From contig JAJJXM010000006.1 in the NCBI GenBank assembly GCA_024516155.1, positions 868,001 through 932,000 of the forward strand: a stretch of DNA of 64,000 bases, in the 5' to 3' direction. This stretch comes from Pyronema omphalodes (taxonomy: Eukaryota > Ascomycota > Pezizomycetes > Pezizales > Pyronemataceae). Made by a program: the position numbers and the translations under genes. The notes beneath the pieces were generated by a model. The model saw nothing but the letters and a program-made list of their open reading frames with translations, ran no database searches and was not told the origin of the DNA. Below are positions 42,843 to 53,463 of the stretch, one piece after another (positions within the stretch are counted from its first letter, which is position 1; every line of letters begins with the position of its first letter).

Positions 42843-43100
42843 TTATTCCTCATCAACAATCTCCTCTCCGTAATTATCCTCCAAAGCCTTTGCAGCATCA
42901 TTCTTCTCAACCTCCATGCGCTCGGTAAGGTACTTGTTGACCTGATCCTGTAGCTCTACGACGGCCTCGCGCACTGCCTTGACGTGGTTCGTCTGGTCAG
43001 TCTGAGTCGAGTTTTCGGTAGCAGCAGCAGCGTTGACGGGGATAACGAAGGTATTCGTATCATTCGGGGAAGTATAAACGGCGTTGATAGTGAAAGACAT
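42843..43100 (-). CDS. GON7: EKC/KEOPS complex subunit Gon7
   Basis: A small 85-residue acidic protein. The KEOPS complex makes the t6A modification at tRNA position 37 and is linked to telomere upkeep and transcription; Gon7 is its small fungal accessory subunit. The diagnostic block is VVELQDQVNKYLTERMEVEKN, which fits the LQDDINEFLTGRME block known from yeast Gon7, followed by an acidic tail. The start at 43100 (MSFTINAVYTSP) is preferred over an in-frame ATG at 43172 because the 24 extra residues look like untranslated leader. It is divergent from cutC with a 276-bp gap. Confidence 0.75.
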   Translation of the reverse strand: MSFTINAVYTSPNDTNTFVIPVNAAAATENSTQTDQTNHVKAVREAVVELQDQVNKYLTERMEVEKNDAAKALEDNYGEEIVDEE

Positions 43101-43376
43101 TTTGGGCGTGTCGCGTGTTGGCGGGATTGATGCAAGGAGAGAAACGGGAGTAAACAATTGCGGGGCGGGCACCGGTGCGGAACTGGCGGGGAGAATATAG
43201 GCTTGGTTGCGTCATTGGATAATCCCTGTAATTCTAGCACATATGGTGCAGCATGGAGTGAGTGACGTTTTGTGTAGATACTTGAAGAAACGTGACAGCT
43301 GCATGATGAAGCAACCAGAATGCATGATGAAACCCCGCACTGCGTCTGAGCATCTTGATCCAACTTCCCCGAAAAC
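43101..43376. promoter_or_regulatory. shared intergenic promoter of GON7 and cutC
   Basis: Only 276 bp separate the two divergent start codons, so both promoters and leaders must lie here. I see no clear TATA box. Confidence 0.5.
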
Positions 43377-44117
43377 ATGCCGCCTCTCCTCGAAGTTTGC
43401 GTTGACAATGTCACCGATCTCCACTCCGCCATCGACGGCGGCGCTGACCGTATCGAGTTATGTTCCTCCCTGAGCATTGGCGGCTTGACGCCTACCTACA
43501 GCTTACTGCGACACACCTCTGGCTTACAAATCCCCGTGTATGCCATGATCAGACCTCGTGGTGGCAGCTTTGTCTACTCCGAGCAGGAAGTTAACATGAT
43601 GGTCATGGATATCGAGCACATCATAAATGATCATAGCTTCATTAAGGGGGCAGTACTAGGAGCCAATCTCGAAGACGGAAGTTTGGATAGGGCCACTTTA
43701 TCAAAGCTGGCAGCGTGTGCAAAAGATGGTGGATTGCGTATGACGCTGCATCGGGCATTCGATGTGGTACCCGATTCAATGGTGGAGAAGGAAATAGAGT
43801 TTGCGATTCAGACGGGGTTTGAGAGAATTCTTTCGTCTGGAGGTGAAACAAGTGCTATTATGGGAGAGAACAAATTGAGGAGAATGGTGGAAGTTGCGAA
43901 AGGACGCATTGAGATTATGCCGGGAGCAGGAATTACGCTGGAAAATGTTAAGGATATCGTAAAGATAGCAGACTTTAAGTGGATACATTCTTCCTGCTCT
44001 GAGTCTCGGTGGAGCAAGGAAGGTCAGTTGAAAAAGCTTGGGTTTGTAGATGACAAGGTACGATTTACGAGTAAGGCTGTGGTATCAAGTATGAAGGAAG
44101 CATTAAAAGACTTGTGA
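43377..44117 (+). CDS. cutC: CutC family protein
   Basis: An intronless 246-residue TIM-barrel protein. CutC was named for copper tolerance in bacteria and the family is conserved into animals, but its reaction is unknown. Hallmarks are LLEVCVDNVTDLHSAIDGGADRIELCSSLSIGGLTP at the N-terminus (first block LLEVCVDNV, second GADRIELCSSL), then VYAMIRPRGGSFVYS and MTLHRAFDVVPD. Near the C-terminus come RILSSGGETSA, IMPGAGIT and WIHSSCSES. Length and motif order match the full family. No transmembrane segment or signal peptide, so it should be cytosolic. Confidence 0.92.
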   Translation: MPPLLEVCVDNVTDLHSAIDGGADRIELCSSLSIGGLTPTYSLLRHTSGLQIPVYAMIRPRGGSFVYSEQEVNMMVMDIEHIINDHSFIKGAVLGANLEDGSLDRATLSKLAACAKDGGLRMTLHRAFDVVPDSMVEKEIEFAIQTGFERILSSGGETSAIMGENKLRRMVEVAKGRIEIMPGAGITLENVKDIVKIADFKWIHSSCSESRWSKEGQLKKLGFVDDKVRFTSKAVVSSMKEALKDL

Positions 44118-44470
44118 TTTGTTATATTTATCTGATGAACATAAATATTTGCATAGCACAGTATTACATTGCGTGGTACTATTTTAACTGAATGATAATT
44201 ATGAGAACGGTGCAGCTGCATCTTTGTATTCCAATCAAAATTTTTCAAGCAATCCGCACAGAAGTTCACGAAATCAAATTTCCACGGAGTATATACACCA
44301 TCATTCAAACCAATCACGCTCAAAACAAAGCAGACTCATGTATCATGCCACGCAAACGAACAAAACCAACAATAAAACCTTGCACCGCTAAAGAAGTCAT
44401 AAACAAAGAACAAATGCGTCATCACAAAAATCCTCCTATGCATCAATATCGTCAATACCACATGCCACAC
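44118..44470. other. convergent 3' spacer between cutC and VPS39
   Basis: 353 bp holding the 3' ends of two convergent genes. AT-rich; no other feature. Confidence 0.5.
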
Positions 44471-47400
44471 CTAAAACGTTGCCTTCTTCGCACAACCATA
44501 ATGAACCACCTGTCCACTGCATAAATCATTAGTGAAGCTCTACGAGGCGTGGTTATTAAGGAATAACTTACGTCGGCAATCTCCAAATGACACTCAACCC
44601 CAATCTCTTATGGCAAACCGGACACACGCTTTCCTCTCCCACGGTAACATGTGCGTTTCTTGCATCCAAAAGCTGTTCCTGAACATCAACAATGTGACTC
44701 TTCCTCAGCGCAGCAATGATACGATTCTCCGTGACAGTCGCATTCGCCGCCCTAATCCTACTTTCAAAATAGCTTTCCAAATCCTTAACCCTGACGTTTT
44801 CCGGGATCAACTTGAGTGCTTCGCTCGCCTTTAGGCGCGCACCATGCCTCGATAAGATCCGTAGTGCTGGCTCAAGTTGCTGTGCCTGTGGCACCGGGGG
44901 CTGGAGATATAGCGATAGTAAGGTGTGATAAACCGTCTCCGCGCTCTCAGTAGCAACTTCGGTATTGGAAGGTCCGGCAAGATGAACTCGTCGACAATAT
45001 TCCTCGGCCTTCACGTGGTCGCCTAGCTTGAAAACATATATTTCGAGTGCGGCTTTGTGACGGCCCATCTTTGAAAGAACTATTGCACGGCATTCGTAGA
45101 ATTCCGGTGCGTCACGAGGGAGCCAGGATAAAACCTTTTCGGCACGGTATTGGTCTGAGGTTTCCAGGAATTTTAGGAAGCGTGATTGCCAGGATACTTT
45201 GGTTAGTGGAGTGTTGTCTTTGCCAAGGACGGTAAGGTAGAGACCAGCGAGCCGGGTGTGGAACTCGGGAGTCATGTCTTGTAGCTCGGTCACGATGTGC
45301 TCGAGATACTGGATTGCAAGGTCTTGGTTTTGTTTCTCCAGGTAATCGAGAACTGCGGGTCTGGGAAGTGACTCTGAGTTTCCGGTGTCGCCTATGAAAA
45401 CTTCCATTGCATCCTTTGGCTCAACCTTAAGCGGCCAAGTAGAGAACTCGAAGATGAGATCGATGTGCTCGGACTTGAGACGCTCGAGGTAGGTAATTGT
45501 CCGCTGTGGCCCATGGAGACTGGGGGCTTTGCTCATGTCCTCGGCTTGCCCAAAGAATCGTAACAGCTCCAAGGCCTCGCGATGGAGCTTCTTGCGCTCA
45601 AGGAAATAGACGAGATCATCAAATTTTCCTTGTTCGCGAAGCTTTTGACTGACAACGTCCGGATCGCACTGATTCGGAAGACGAACGAGAGGTCCTACGA
45701 GGGCGGGGCGGATCAACATGTAACAGCGGAATAAGGTTGTATCCACTAAGCGACAGGTTTCCATGAGCTTCTCAACTCTTTCCACCGCTGGGTTGATGGG
45801 AGAAATAGGCGATGACACGGCCCCTGGTGATGGAGCTTCCTCAACGTCGAGGAAGCTGGATTCCAATGGGTCTTTCATCGAGGCTTCATGTATAGAGCCA
45901 GGAGACAAAATCGTCAAAGGATCAACTGGATTGCCCTCAGGATCGAAGTACTTAGTCAACTTCCTTCGCACATCGTTGAGGTATGTTCTGGCCAGTTCCT
46001 GGGCTGCCTTCTTCAACTCTTCACCCTCGAGTGGCCTGGGTGTATCATCGACCGGCTGGTTATTGTTATTGGCAACAGAAGCAGCATAGGCCGTCCTTCT
46101 GGTTCCAAAGGAGAAGATACTAGCAGTCTCTCCTCCGTATTTCCTTGTGAATGCAACCGGTTTAGCGGGAGTGAACGCCTCTGTATTAGCCCTCCTAAGT
46201 TCGGGAACGGTCTCGTTGGATCTTGTCTTCTCTAACGGTGGTGAGTCTTCTGCTATCGTATCCAGAGACTTTTCATCTGTTGGCTTTGTCTCTGAAGCAT
46301 TGCCATTTTCAGTGGTTTCGCCATTGGGCTGTGAAGCTTCACCGTTGGGTTTAGATGGTCCAGCTTTAGACCTAGGTCGGATGGGTGTGGTCGGACTAGG
46401 CGTAGTTGGGCTAGGAGGTTTTGACGATTTGGGTGTACGTGGTGGAGACTTAGGTTCGGGGGCCTTCTCTTTCTCATTGGGTTCGTCATCGTTGGAATCG
46501 TCCTTTGTTCCATTTTCCTTTGTGACTTCTTCTTCTTTCTCTTTGGTTGGTGCAGGCTCCTCGGCTTCCTCTCCATCGGACTCATGACCTTCATCAGACC
46601 AGTTTGAGATATCTCCTGCAACTTCTTTCGGGAACAACCTGACAACTCTTTCAGGTGGTGCAGAAACTTGGGCAAAAAGCGCCATACTCTCTTCGTATTT
46701 GCGCTTCTCAAATAATCTTTGTGCTTTGAGCATCTGTACTTCCCTTAAGCGTTGCTCCTTGTTTTCTTTCAGAAGTACACTCTCAAGAGTTTCAACCAAT
46801 CGGATGGCTTCGTCCAGTTGTCCAGCTTCTACCAGGTCATTAATTTGTGTCTCATAGTCCGTTGAGCCCATTCGCCATACTTCTGTCGGTGAAGCAACGA
46901 AGAATAGCTTTCCGGCATGCTGAAGAGCGACGTTTGGTGGTGGGACGTGAAGATAGGCGACATTTGGAAGGTTGATATTCTGCAGGAGAGTTCTAGTCGT
47001 TGGATTTCGAACCTCAATCTGCTGCTTTGTTGTGTTAAGTGATATTAGGTAAGGATATGAGTAGGCAATAGCATCTGGTGGGGTTGGCCATTGTATAGGT
47101 GCTCGATCAAGTGGTTTTCCCTCTGTATTGATAAATAAGGTGTTGGCTGGAAACAGAATGTTTATTAGCTATGAACATTAAGTATATAGCGAATAGTAAT
47201 TCCTTACAGTCTCTGACCAACAATAGCTCGTCTCCGCTTAAGCGCGTGCTTAGCGATTTGGATCCCCAACCACCCATTCCTACGTAGCTTCCCCATCCAG
47301 CTTTCTCATCGCGCGCTTTCGCAGCACCGTTTGCGTTCTCTAAAGGTAATATGTCCTCCACGATTGCTGTGTCCACATCTACCATCACAAAACTTCCTGT

Positions 47401-48011
47401 CAAGCCGACAACAATCTTGTGTCCACTTGCCCAGGTCAAGCTTTTAACCTGACCTCCCAATGTTACCTCCTTGCCCTCTTGGAAACCTCCGTCGGCCCAT
47501 GAGTACAGCAACACTTTGCGCTTGACACCAATCGCCAATCGGGATACTATAGATGGGATTTGCGTTTCTGGATCGCGCTCGACATTACTGGTAACCGCGA
47601 GTACAGTTGCGCCCCGGGCTTTTGTGAGGGTTTCGGTAAGGGAAAAGTCATTGAGATCGTGAATGTGCACATTGGTGTCGGAGAGCGATACAAGTATTCC
47701 AGCTTCCTTGATGCAAGCAAGAACCTCTATCTTTCGGCGCGAAAAAGTTTCAATCGTCTGAATATGGGAGAGGGAGACATCGGGAGTGTCTGGAGAGTGA
47801 ACGCGAAAGACCTTGAGAGCACCGGTTGACAAACCTAGCAGGAGCTTATCTCCTACATACAGAGCGCTGTTAGCTATTGTACTGTAACGACGGCACGAAA
47901 AGGCACAGGTAGAAGTGAATTGATAGTACCATAAGCTAGAAGTGAGTCAATTCGGAAGCGGTCCTTCGCAGAAACTTCAAAGATGGAATGGGCATTGAAG
48001 GCGTTGAGCAT
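44471..48011 (-). CDS. VPS39: Vps39/Vam6, HOPS tethering subunit
   Basis: A subunit of the HOPS complex that tethers membranes at the vacuole through the Rab Ypt7. Four exons (48011-47930, 47852-47208, 47146-44572, 44516-44471) give 1115 residues. Intron ends are consistent: GTAAGG, GTAAGT and a weaker GTACTA donor, with CTAAC-type branch sites in introns 1 and 3. The N-terminal CNH/beta-propeller starts with MLNAFNAHSIFEVSAKD and IDSLLAYGDKLLLGLSTGALKVF. A Lys/Glu/Pro-rich disordered insert lies at about residues 405-540. The helical solenoid follows and ends in CPVCHKRL. The last small exon adds GQVVHYGCAKKATF, the family's usual C-terminal VHYGC zinc piece, which the large exon alone would miss. 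Confidence 0.92.
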
Positions 48012-48600
48012 GGCTGGTAAGAGCCAGCTCCCTATCCGGCGCCGACTCTAGATTTCTGTTCGGTAAACGGTCCTCGGACGTGCGGGGTAGTTTCAAGTTA
48101 TCGAGCGCGGTGATTGGGAGAGCATGGGAGGTCTTATTCGAGCTTGCTGTTGGTGGATGGGGAAGTTGGCGGAGTTGAGGGACGCCGACAACACACAACC
48201 ATAACACAGCTACGCACGCCGAGCCGCTAATGGGAGGCCATATCGAATCACATCAGATCACGCGGCCAGATTCCGGCAATCACGTCGTGTCAATCGAGAT
48301 GACAACTCACACCCGGGGATTCGCAGAAAGATCGTCTGATGCAAGAGCTACTCGCCAATAAACAAACGTCATTTAAATAGATCCTAAAACAAATGCTTAC
48401 TTCAAGGGTCCTCCTTCGCGAATTGATTGACTTTACATTTTAGTCCACCAATCCATCACCCAAACACAGTTGCTTTGCCAATGATGAATGAAAGATACAT
48501 GCAGATACATATTAGGAGTAATATAACAGAAAATAGCATTCTTAAATTGAACGCACTAAAGAAATCCGTGACGTGACGCTGCTTACGCAGGTATATTTGT
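48012..48600. other. spacer between VPS39 and the CCCH gene
   Basis: Promoter and leader of VPS39 (minus strand) and 3' region of the next minus-strand gene. Nothing else recognised. Confidence 0.5.
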
Positions 48601-50147
48601 TTAATCTTCATCCAGAGCATGGCTGTAATAGCAACGCTCATTAATACAAGCTTGTCCCCAATTACACTGCTTTGTTGCAGCAAGCTTCTTCATAGCCGAT
48701 AAGTCCGTCGGTCCTAAGATGTATTCGTGCCCAAATTTGCATTCGCTATTTGTATACATACAGTCGCCCTTTAGATAATGGTTATTGCACGGCTTTGGAT
48801 GTAATTGCTTAACCTTTCTAATGGCTTCCTTCATAGCCGTCGATTCAGTGATGATATTAGCCTTTGTGGGTTTTGGGGAGCCATGTCCAACTGAAGCTGG
48901 AGGTGAGTAAGAAGGCCCAGTGACCAGAGCAGCTGCATAACTTCCAGGCGGGGGAGGATTTCCAGAAACACTGATACTAGCAGTCCTTGCTTGCGTGGTG
49001 GTTGGAGATTTTGTGCCAGAAGTTTTCTGAGCAGATTTGAAGGCGTCGAACTTCTCAGTACTAAAAACTTCGGTAAATTGAATCGTATTGAATGGCATGT
49101 CTTCTAGCTCTTTCCCGAATGGTGGTCCTTCAAGCAGTTGAATCTTCCTAAGAGCCTCGTTATTTTCACATCTGACTGCGTTCAACACCCGAGCATAGCC
49201 ATTATCGTGACTTGCACCCAGGATGATTGATTTGCAGTTATAGTTTTTCAAATGCCATTTTAGTTCACCTAGAAACCAATGTTAGTTGTTCATTCCTTGT
49301 GTGAAAACGGCGGTAAGCTAACTCTTTAACTTTTCATCAGCCATTTCCTTTCCTCCGCCGACGTTAATAAAATCAACATGTTCATGGCATGGATCAGAAA
49401 ACCCAATCGTAAACTGTCTAAATACGTTTGGGTTTTTAGTAAGTCCACCCTCAGTGAATGTACTGGCGAGGCGATCTATGCTAGCGAACACTCGAATAAT
49501 AGGCTTTAGCCTTTTAAGTTCCAAGACGGACTTGTAGAGACGATCGGCGGCTTCCATTCCGCCTGCCTTCCCGTCAACTATAAGGTCGTTTCTAAACTAC
49601 TCGGGTTAAAATCGTTCAAAGACGAGGAGAAGGCACGGGTTACAATCATTCCATCGCCGTCTATGAGCACAAGTACATAGTTGTTTTTATTCTACAACTT
49701 CTTTAGTTAAATCCGATTTGGTCTTCCAGATACAAAACTTACCAAATCAGCATTGTTGTCTTCAATAGTCTGCTTCATCTTAATTGTTCGTCTTTGAAGT
49801 TCTCTAGTCTGTTCTTGAGTTGAAAGCAAATCCAGCTTCGTATTTTCGAGTGCTTGTTTCAGTTGAGCATTCTCTCTAAACAGGCCCTACCTCACCCCGT
49901 AAGCTTCAATCCAGTACTAGTCTGGAACGAAATCACATACTTCCATAACGTCAAGCGACTTTGAGAACTGATCTCTAAGACCATGGAGATACTCATTGGG
50001 CGTCGGAGAAGCTTGTGGCTGCCGGTCCATGTAGCCGTCCGAAGAGTTTCCGTTGGGAGACCAATTCATATCGTGGTTCTGATGCACTGGATGATAGCCG
50101 TTGAGGGGCAGCGAGTTCAGTTCTGGTGAAGCACTTTTCGTCGCCAT
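48601..50147 (-). CDS. CCCH zinc-finger protein with DUF7923-like domain
   Basis: A fungal family with an N-terminal coiled coil, a nuclease-fold-like domain of unknown function and C-terminal CCCH fingers, presumed to bind RNA. Five exons (50147-49941, 49871-49743, 49691-49644, 49596-49323, 49268-48601) give 441 residues; the first acceptor is the least certain because three AGs lie in a row. A coiled coil runs at about 70-112. The domain opens YVLVLIDGDGMIFRNDLIV across a 47-nt intron, continues RVFASIDRLAS and FVDF-like VDFINVGGGKE, and ends IILGASHDNGYARVL and LLEGPPFGKEL. The acidic IDGDG and SHDNGY blocks look catalytic-like, but activity is unproven. Two Cys/His clusters (CNNHYLKGDC...CKFGH and CNWGQAC...CYYSH) close the protein. 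Confidence 0.8.
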
Positions 50148-53100
50148 TTTGTCGACCAAGTGCGGGGAACTCTGTGGTTTTCAGTTTGTGGTCAGCTTAC
50201 GAACACTGAGAACACACAAAGCCTTTATTCGGCTTTGAGTGAGAAATGCCAACGCACAAAAAGTGATCAAGTACCTATACTTCCGCCTTATTGTAAATAA
50301 AAATTACAATTGTTCCACTCAAGTATCAAGTATCGTCGTGGTGTGAGATGGAGAAAGTTGAAACCAAGAGGTTGTTACGGAGCCAGAGGTTGCCAGGAAG
50401 CTTCAGCTTTATAAATCAGAAGAACTTCGGATTGAAACGTACGAAAGTGGAGAGACTTGCTTTGTGACACAGTGTTGAGCCAAACAACGTGTTGCTGCAT
50501 TGTACTTGGGTACGTGGGCGGTCGGAGGCATGCGCATTTTTCGTACCGCCAATCAACGTTTACCTGGACATGCACGATTTAGGCAGCAGGAAGGTCTTTT
50601 TGCCTGGCGAGCCTGACGTCAACTATGGCAACCCAAATCCTCCGTGATGTATTGCGAAATCAACCACTACTGGATAACTGTCAACTTTGGTTGTAAATAG
50701 ATAACCATATAAGGGGTGTATAGCTGCAAACACTCGGCATATCTGATTGCTTCCGACAAATGGTTACATTTACCGGGAGGAAACTACCGTCCGTAATAAG
50801 AAACATAACTCTAGGACCCTGTGAAGAGGTCGATGGCCTCACGAATCACAAGGATGTGATATGCACATGTGAGATGTCCATAATAGAGCGAAAGAACTTC
50901 TTGTCTTCCATAAATAAAACATGTGCTTTTCTATTGCATCGTAGCGAAAAATAGCCTGTCAACTTCACACCGATCTCAAATTTGACAAAAATCTCGCATG
51001 CTGCCGATGTCGAAATGTGAATTCTACCAGAAGAAACTATGTGCATCGCCAGAAGGACTCTGCAGTACAGGCTTGGCATCATAAATTTCATACGGGGTAC
51101 AAATATTTTTACCGTTCCATCTCGTTTTGTATAATTTGTTTTAATACCATCATAGTCGACATTGCTATTAGTAAACAACGGTTGACCACTGCACATGTGG
51201 TTTAGAACAGATCTGGACCAGTACCACCACTAGAGTAAAGAACAATCTGGAAGTGCCATAATGGCGGCTTTGTATCCGACAGCCAGAAATTCTGGTATTC
51301 ATTTGGAAGTGAGCTAAGTATCTAAATTAGCCCCAGACGGTCTGCACATTTTTGTGTTCAACATCCATAATTGTGATATTAACCAAAATCTGGGATTCTA
51401 ATTTGTTCATTAATTCAAAAATTGACATGATGACCATCCGATCTGATACCGCAACCAACTGGCATTTTATTTCTGAGCGTAAATATTATCACCCTTTGCA
51501 GATCCAATATCTCCCAAAATCTAATAGTAGAGCGACGCTCTAGTATCACTATTTGCAAGTGTCTCGCTCATGTACTAGGAGCCGTCTTATCTAGCAACAA
51601 AATAACGACCTTGATTAAGGATGGAGTCTTGGATGCTGAATTTTAGGATATTTGTGTTCAACGAGGTGATATCATATAAAATTTCCACATTTGACTCTAT
51701 GCTAAATGTGCAATATATTTCATGAAAGCTCTTATGAGACTTCTCGAACTTGAGATCGAGATTTTTCATGCATTCTGACAAGAATTAGCATTACAACCTG
51801 CATAGTCTTGTTATAATACCGAAGAAGCTAGCATATTACTATCTATAATCATTGAATGGGTTGCTCTAAATTATACTATTGGACTGTACCTCTATTACGG
51901 TCATCTCTGATGTGTAGAGTGACTACACGAGTTTTCCCTTTCTTAAAGCCATTTCGGGTAGCACGGCAGATTCGATCTGCCAGGTTTTTTTTTATCTCTG
52001 GAAATACGTGCATGCCCTGGTTATCAGAATCAGATTACATGCGTAAAGCGCTCCAGCTTCTTCATTGACAGAGTATTCGTTTACTATAGTGCAGATTCCT
52101 TGATAGATATGCCTAAAGAAGAAATTATACAATCTGAGGCTACGGCTTTAGTATGTATAGATTTCTAGCTATTTGGAATCTTAAGCTTGCTGCTTGTTAG
52201 GTTAATCTACCTGGAGGTGGGGTGTTGATTTCCGGTGACGAATAGCTGGTGGTCGCTTCGAGCCTCCGGGACCTAAAAAATATTCCCGCCGCTGTCGACT
52301 CTCTTAGATCAGACTTGGAACCCATATTGGCGGTTTGTATGTAAAGCACCCTCCATGAATCGCCTTGAGTTTCTCAATACCTTCACTGGGTATTCGAAAG
52401 TCCGTTGATCCATATTGATGAGACAGGTAGTTGTGCATTAGACGATAACTATCTCCCCAGCAGGCGGAAATTGTTTCCCAGCTGAAGATCGTGATCGAAG
52501 TGGATTGTCATATTGTCATGCTGCACGGTTATCCATGATCTCCCGAAGATTTTGCGGGCATTGAAACATGTCGTGTTAAGGTTTAGTTATCTATCCAGTT
52601 ATGCAATTGTTGGAGTGATCCGCGGTGAACTGTTTCGGGCTGGAAGCGAGGCTGTGGTTATTCATGATGTTGTGTGAAATGATGACGGGACAAATCCATT
52701 TGCGCTGGTCTTCTAGGATTCTATTCTGCGACCTGCAGGTTATAGATAAGTGCGGATTGTCTTACTAGATTCACACTTCTACCTTGGAATTACCTTACCA
52801 CATTAACGCCTACTCAATCTGGGTTAGAATAGAGAGATGATGGTGGAGAGCTGCAGGTACAATTCTCAAGTGGCAGACGCAGTTATTGTTCCAACACTCA
52901 AACAAAAGGCACGGATTAATTCAACAGTAAAAGTTTTGATTACACATAGAACTACAACACCCATTGAGCTTAGATAATGCTAAGTGCTCCCGTATGGTAC
53001 AGTATCAATAGTATCACAGCTGCCACAGCTGCCTTCCTCCAACTTCCTCCATTATAACATGTGCTCAATAGTACAAGGATAGACAGACATAAACATAGGT

Positions 53101-53208
53101 ACTCCATAGCGGTACAATCCAAAATGATAAACGCCAGCTTTTGCAACCATTTCTAGTAGCCCCGAACTCCATCGAAATCAAACCCAATAAGCATCGACTG
53201 ATTTGCAT
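50148..53208. other. 3-kb gene-free region
   Basis: AT-rich sequence with only short frames on both strands; no domain, RNA gene or clear repeat seen. The first ~300 bp should carry the promoter of the CCCH gene. Confidence 0.5.
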
Positions 53209-53463
53209 TTATAGTCCTCCCAATTGATCCATCAAGTCATCTACAGCTTTGCTCTTGTCTTCGGTAGCCTTAACGTCGACCATAGCTTTCGATAGTTTGT
53301 CGTTCTGTGCCTTTCCTGGGAGTAGTCCTTCGCTGACCAGAAGTGCGTCGATGTTCTCAGCCAGTAATCCGTTCTTGATTTTAGTTGCTTTTGACTTCGA
53401 AGCCTTGGAGACTTTGGTGGCGAAGGTCTTCGACTGCTTGCTGCGAGCTGAGCGTTTGGCCAT
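53209..53463 (-). CDS. small Lys/Ser-rich hypothetical protein
   Basis: 84 residues. The start context is good (CACC before ATG G). The first ~30 residues are very basic (MAKRSARSKQSKTFATKVSK and on), like a nuclear or nucleolar targeting tail. The rest is helical and acidic, with NIDALLVSEGLLPGK and a C-terminal DDLMDQLGGL. This split into a basic head and acidic helix is common in small ribosome-biogenesis and chromatin factors, but I do not recognise the family. The overlapping longer frame on the same strand lacks such a composition and is ignored. Confidence 0.55.
   Translation of the reverse strand: MAKRSARSKQSKTFATKVSKASKSKATKIKNGLLAENIDALLVSEGLLPGKAQNDKLSKAMVDVKATEDKSKAVDDLMDQLGGL

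Noticed and set aside
46147..46587. 146-codon plus-strand frame
   Set aside because: Antisense of the disordered part of VPS39.
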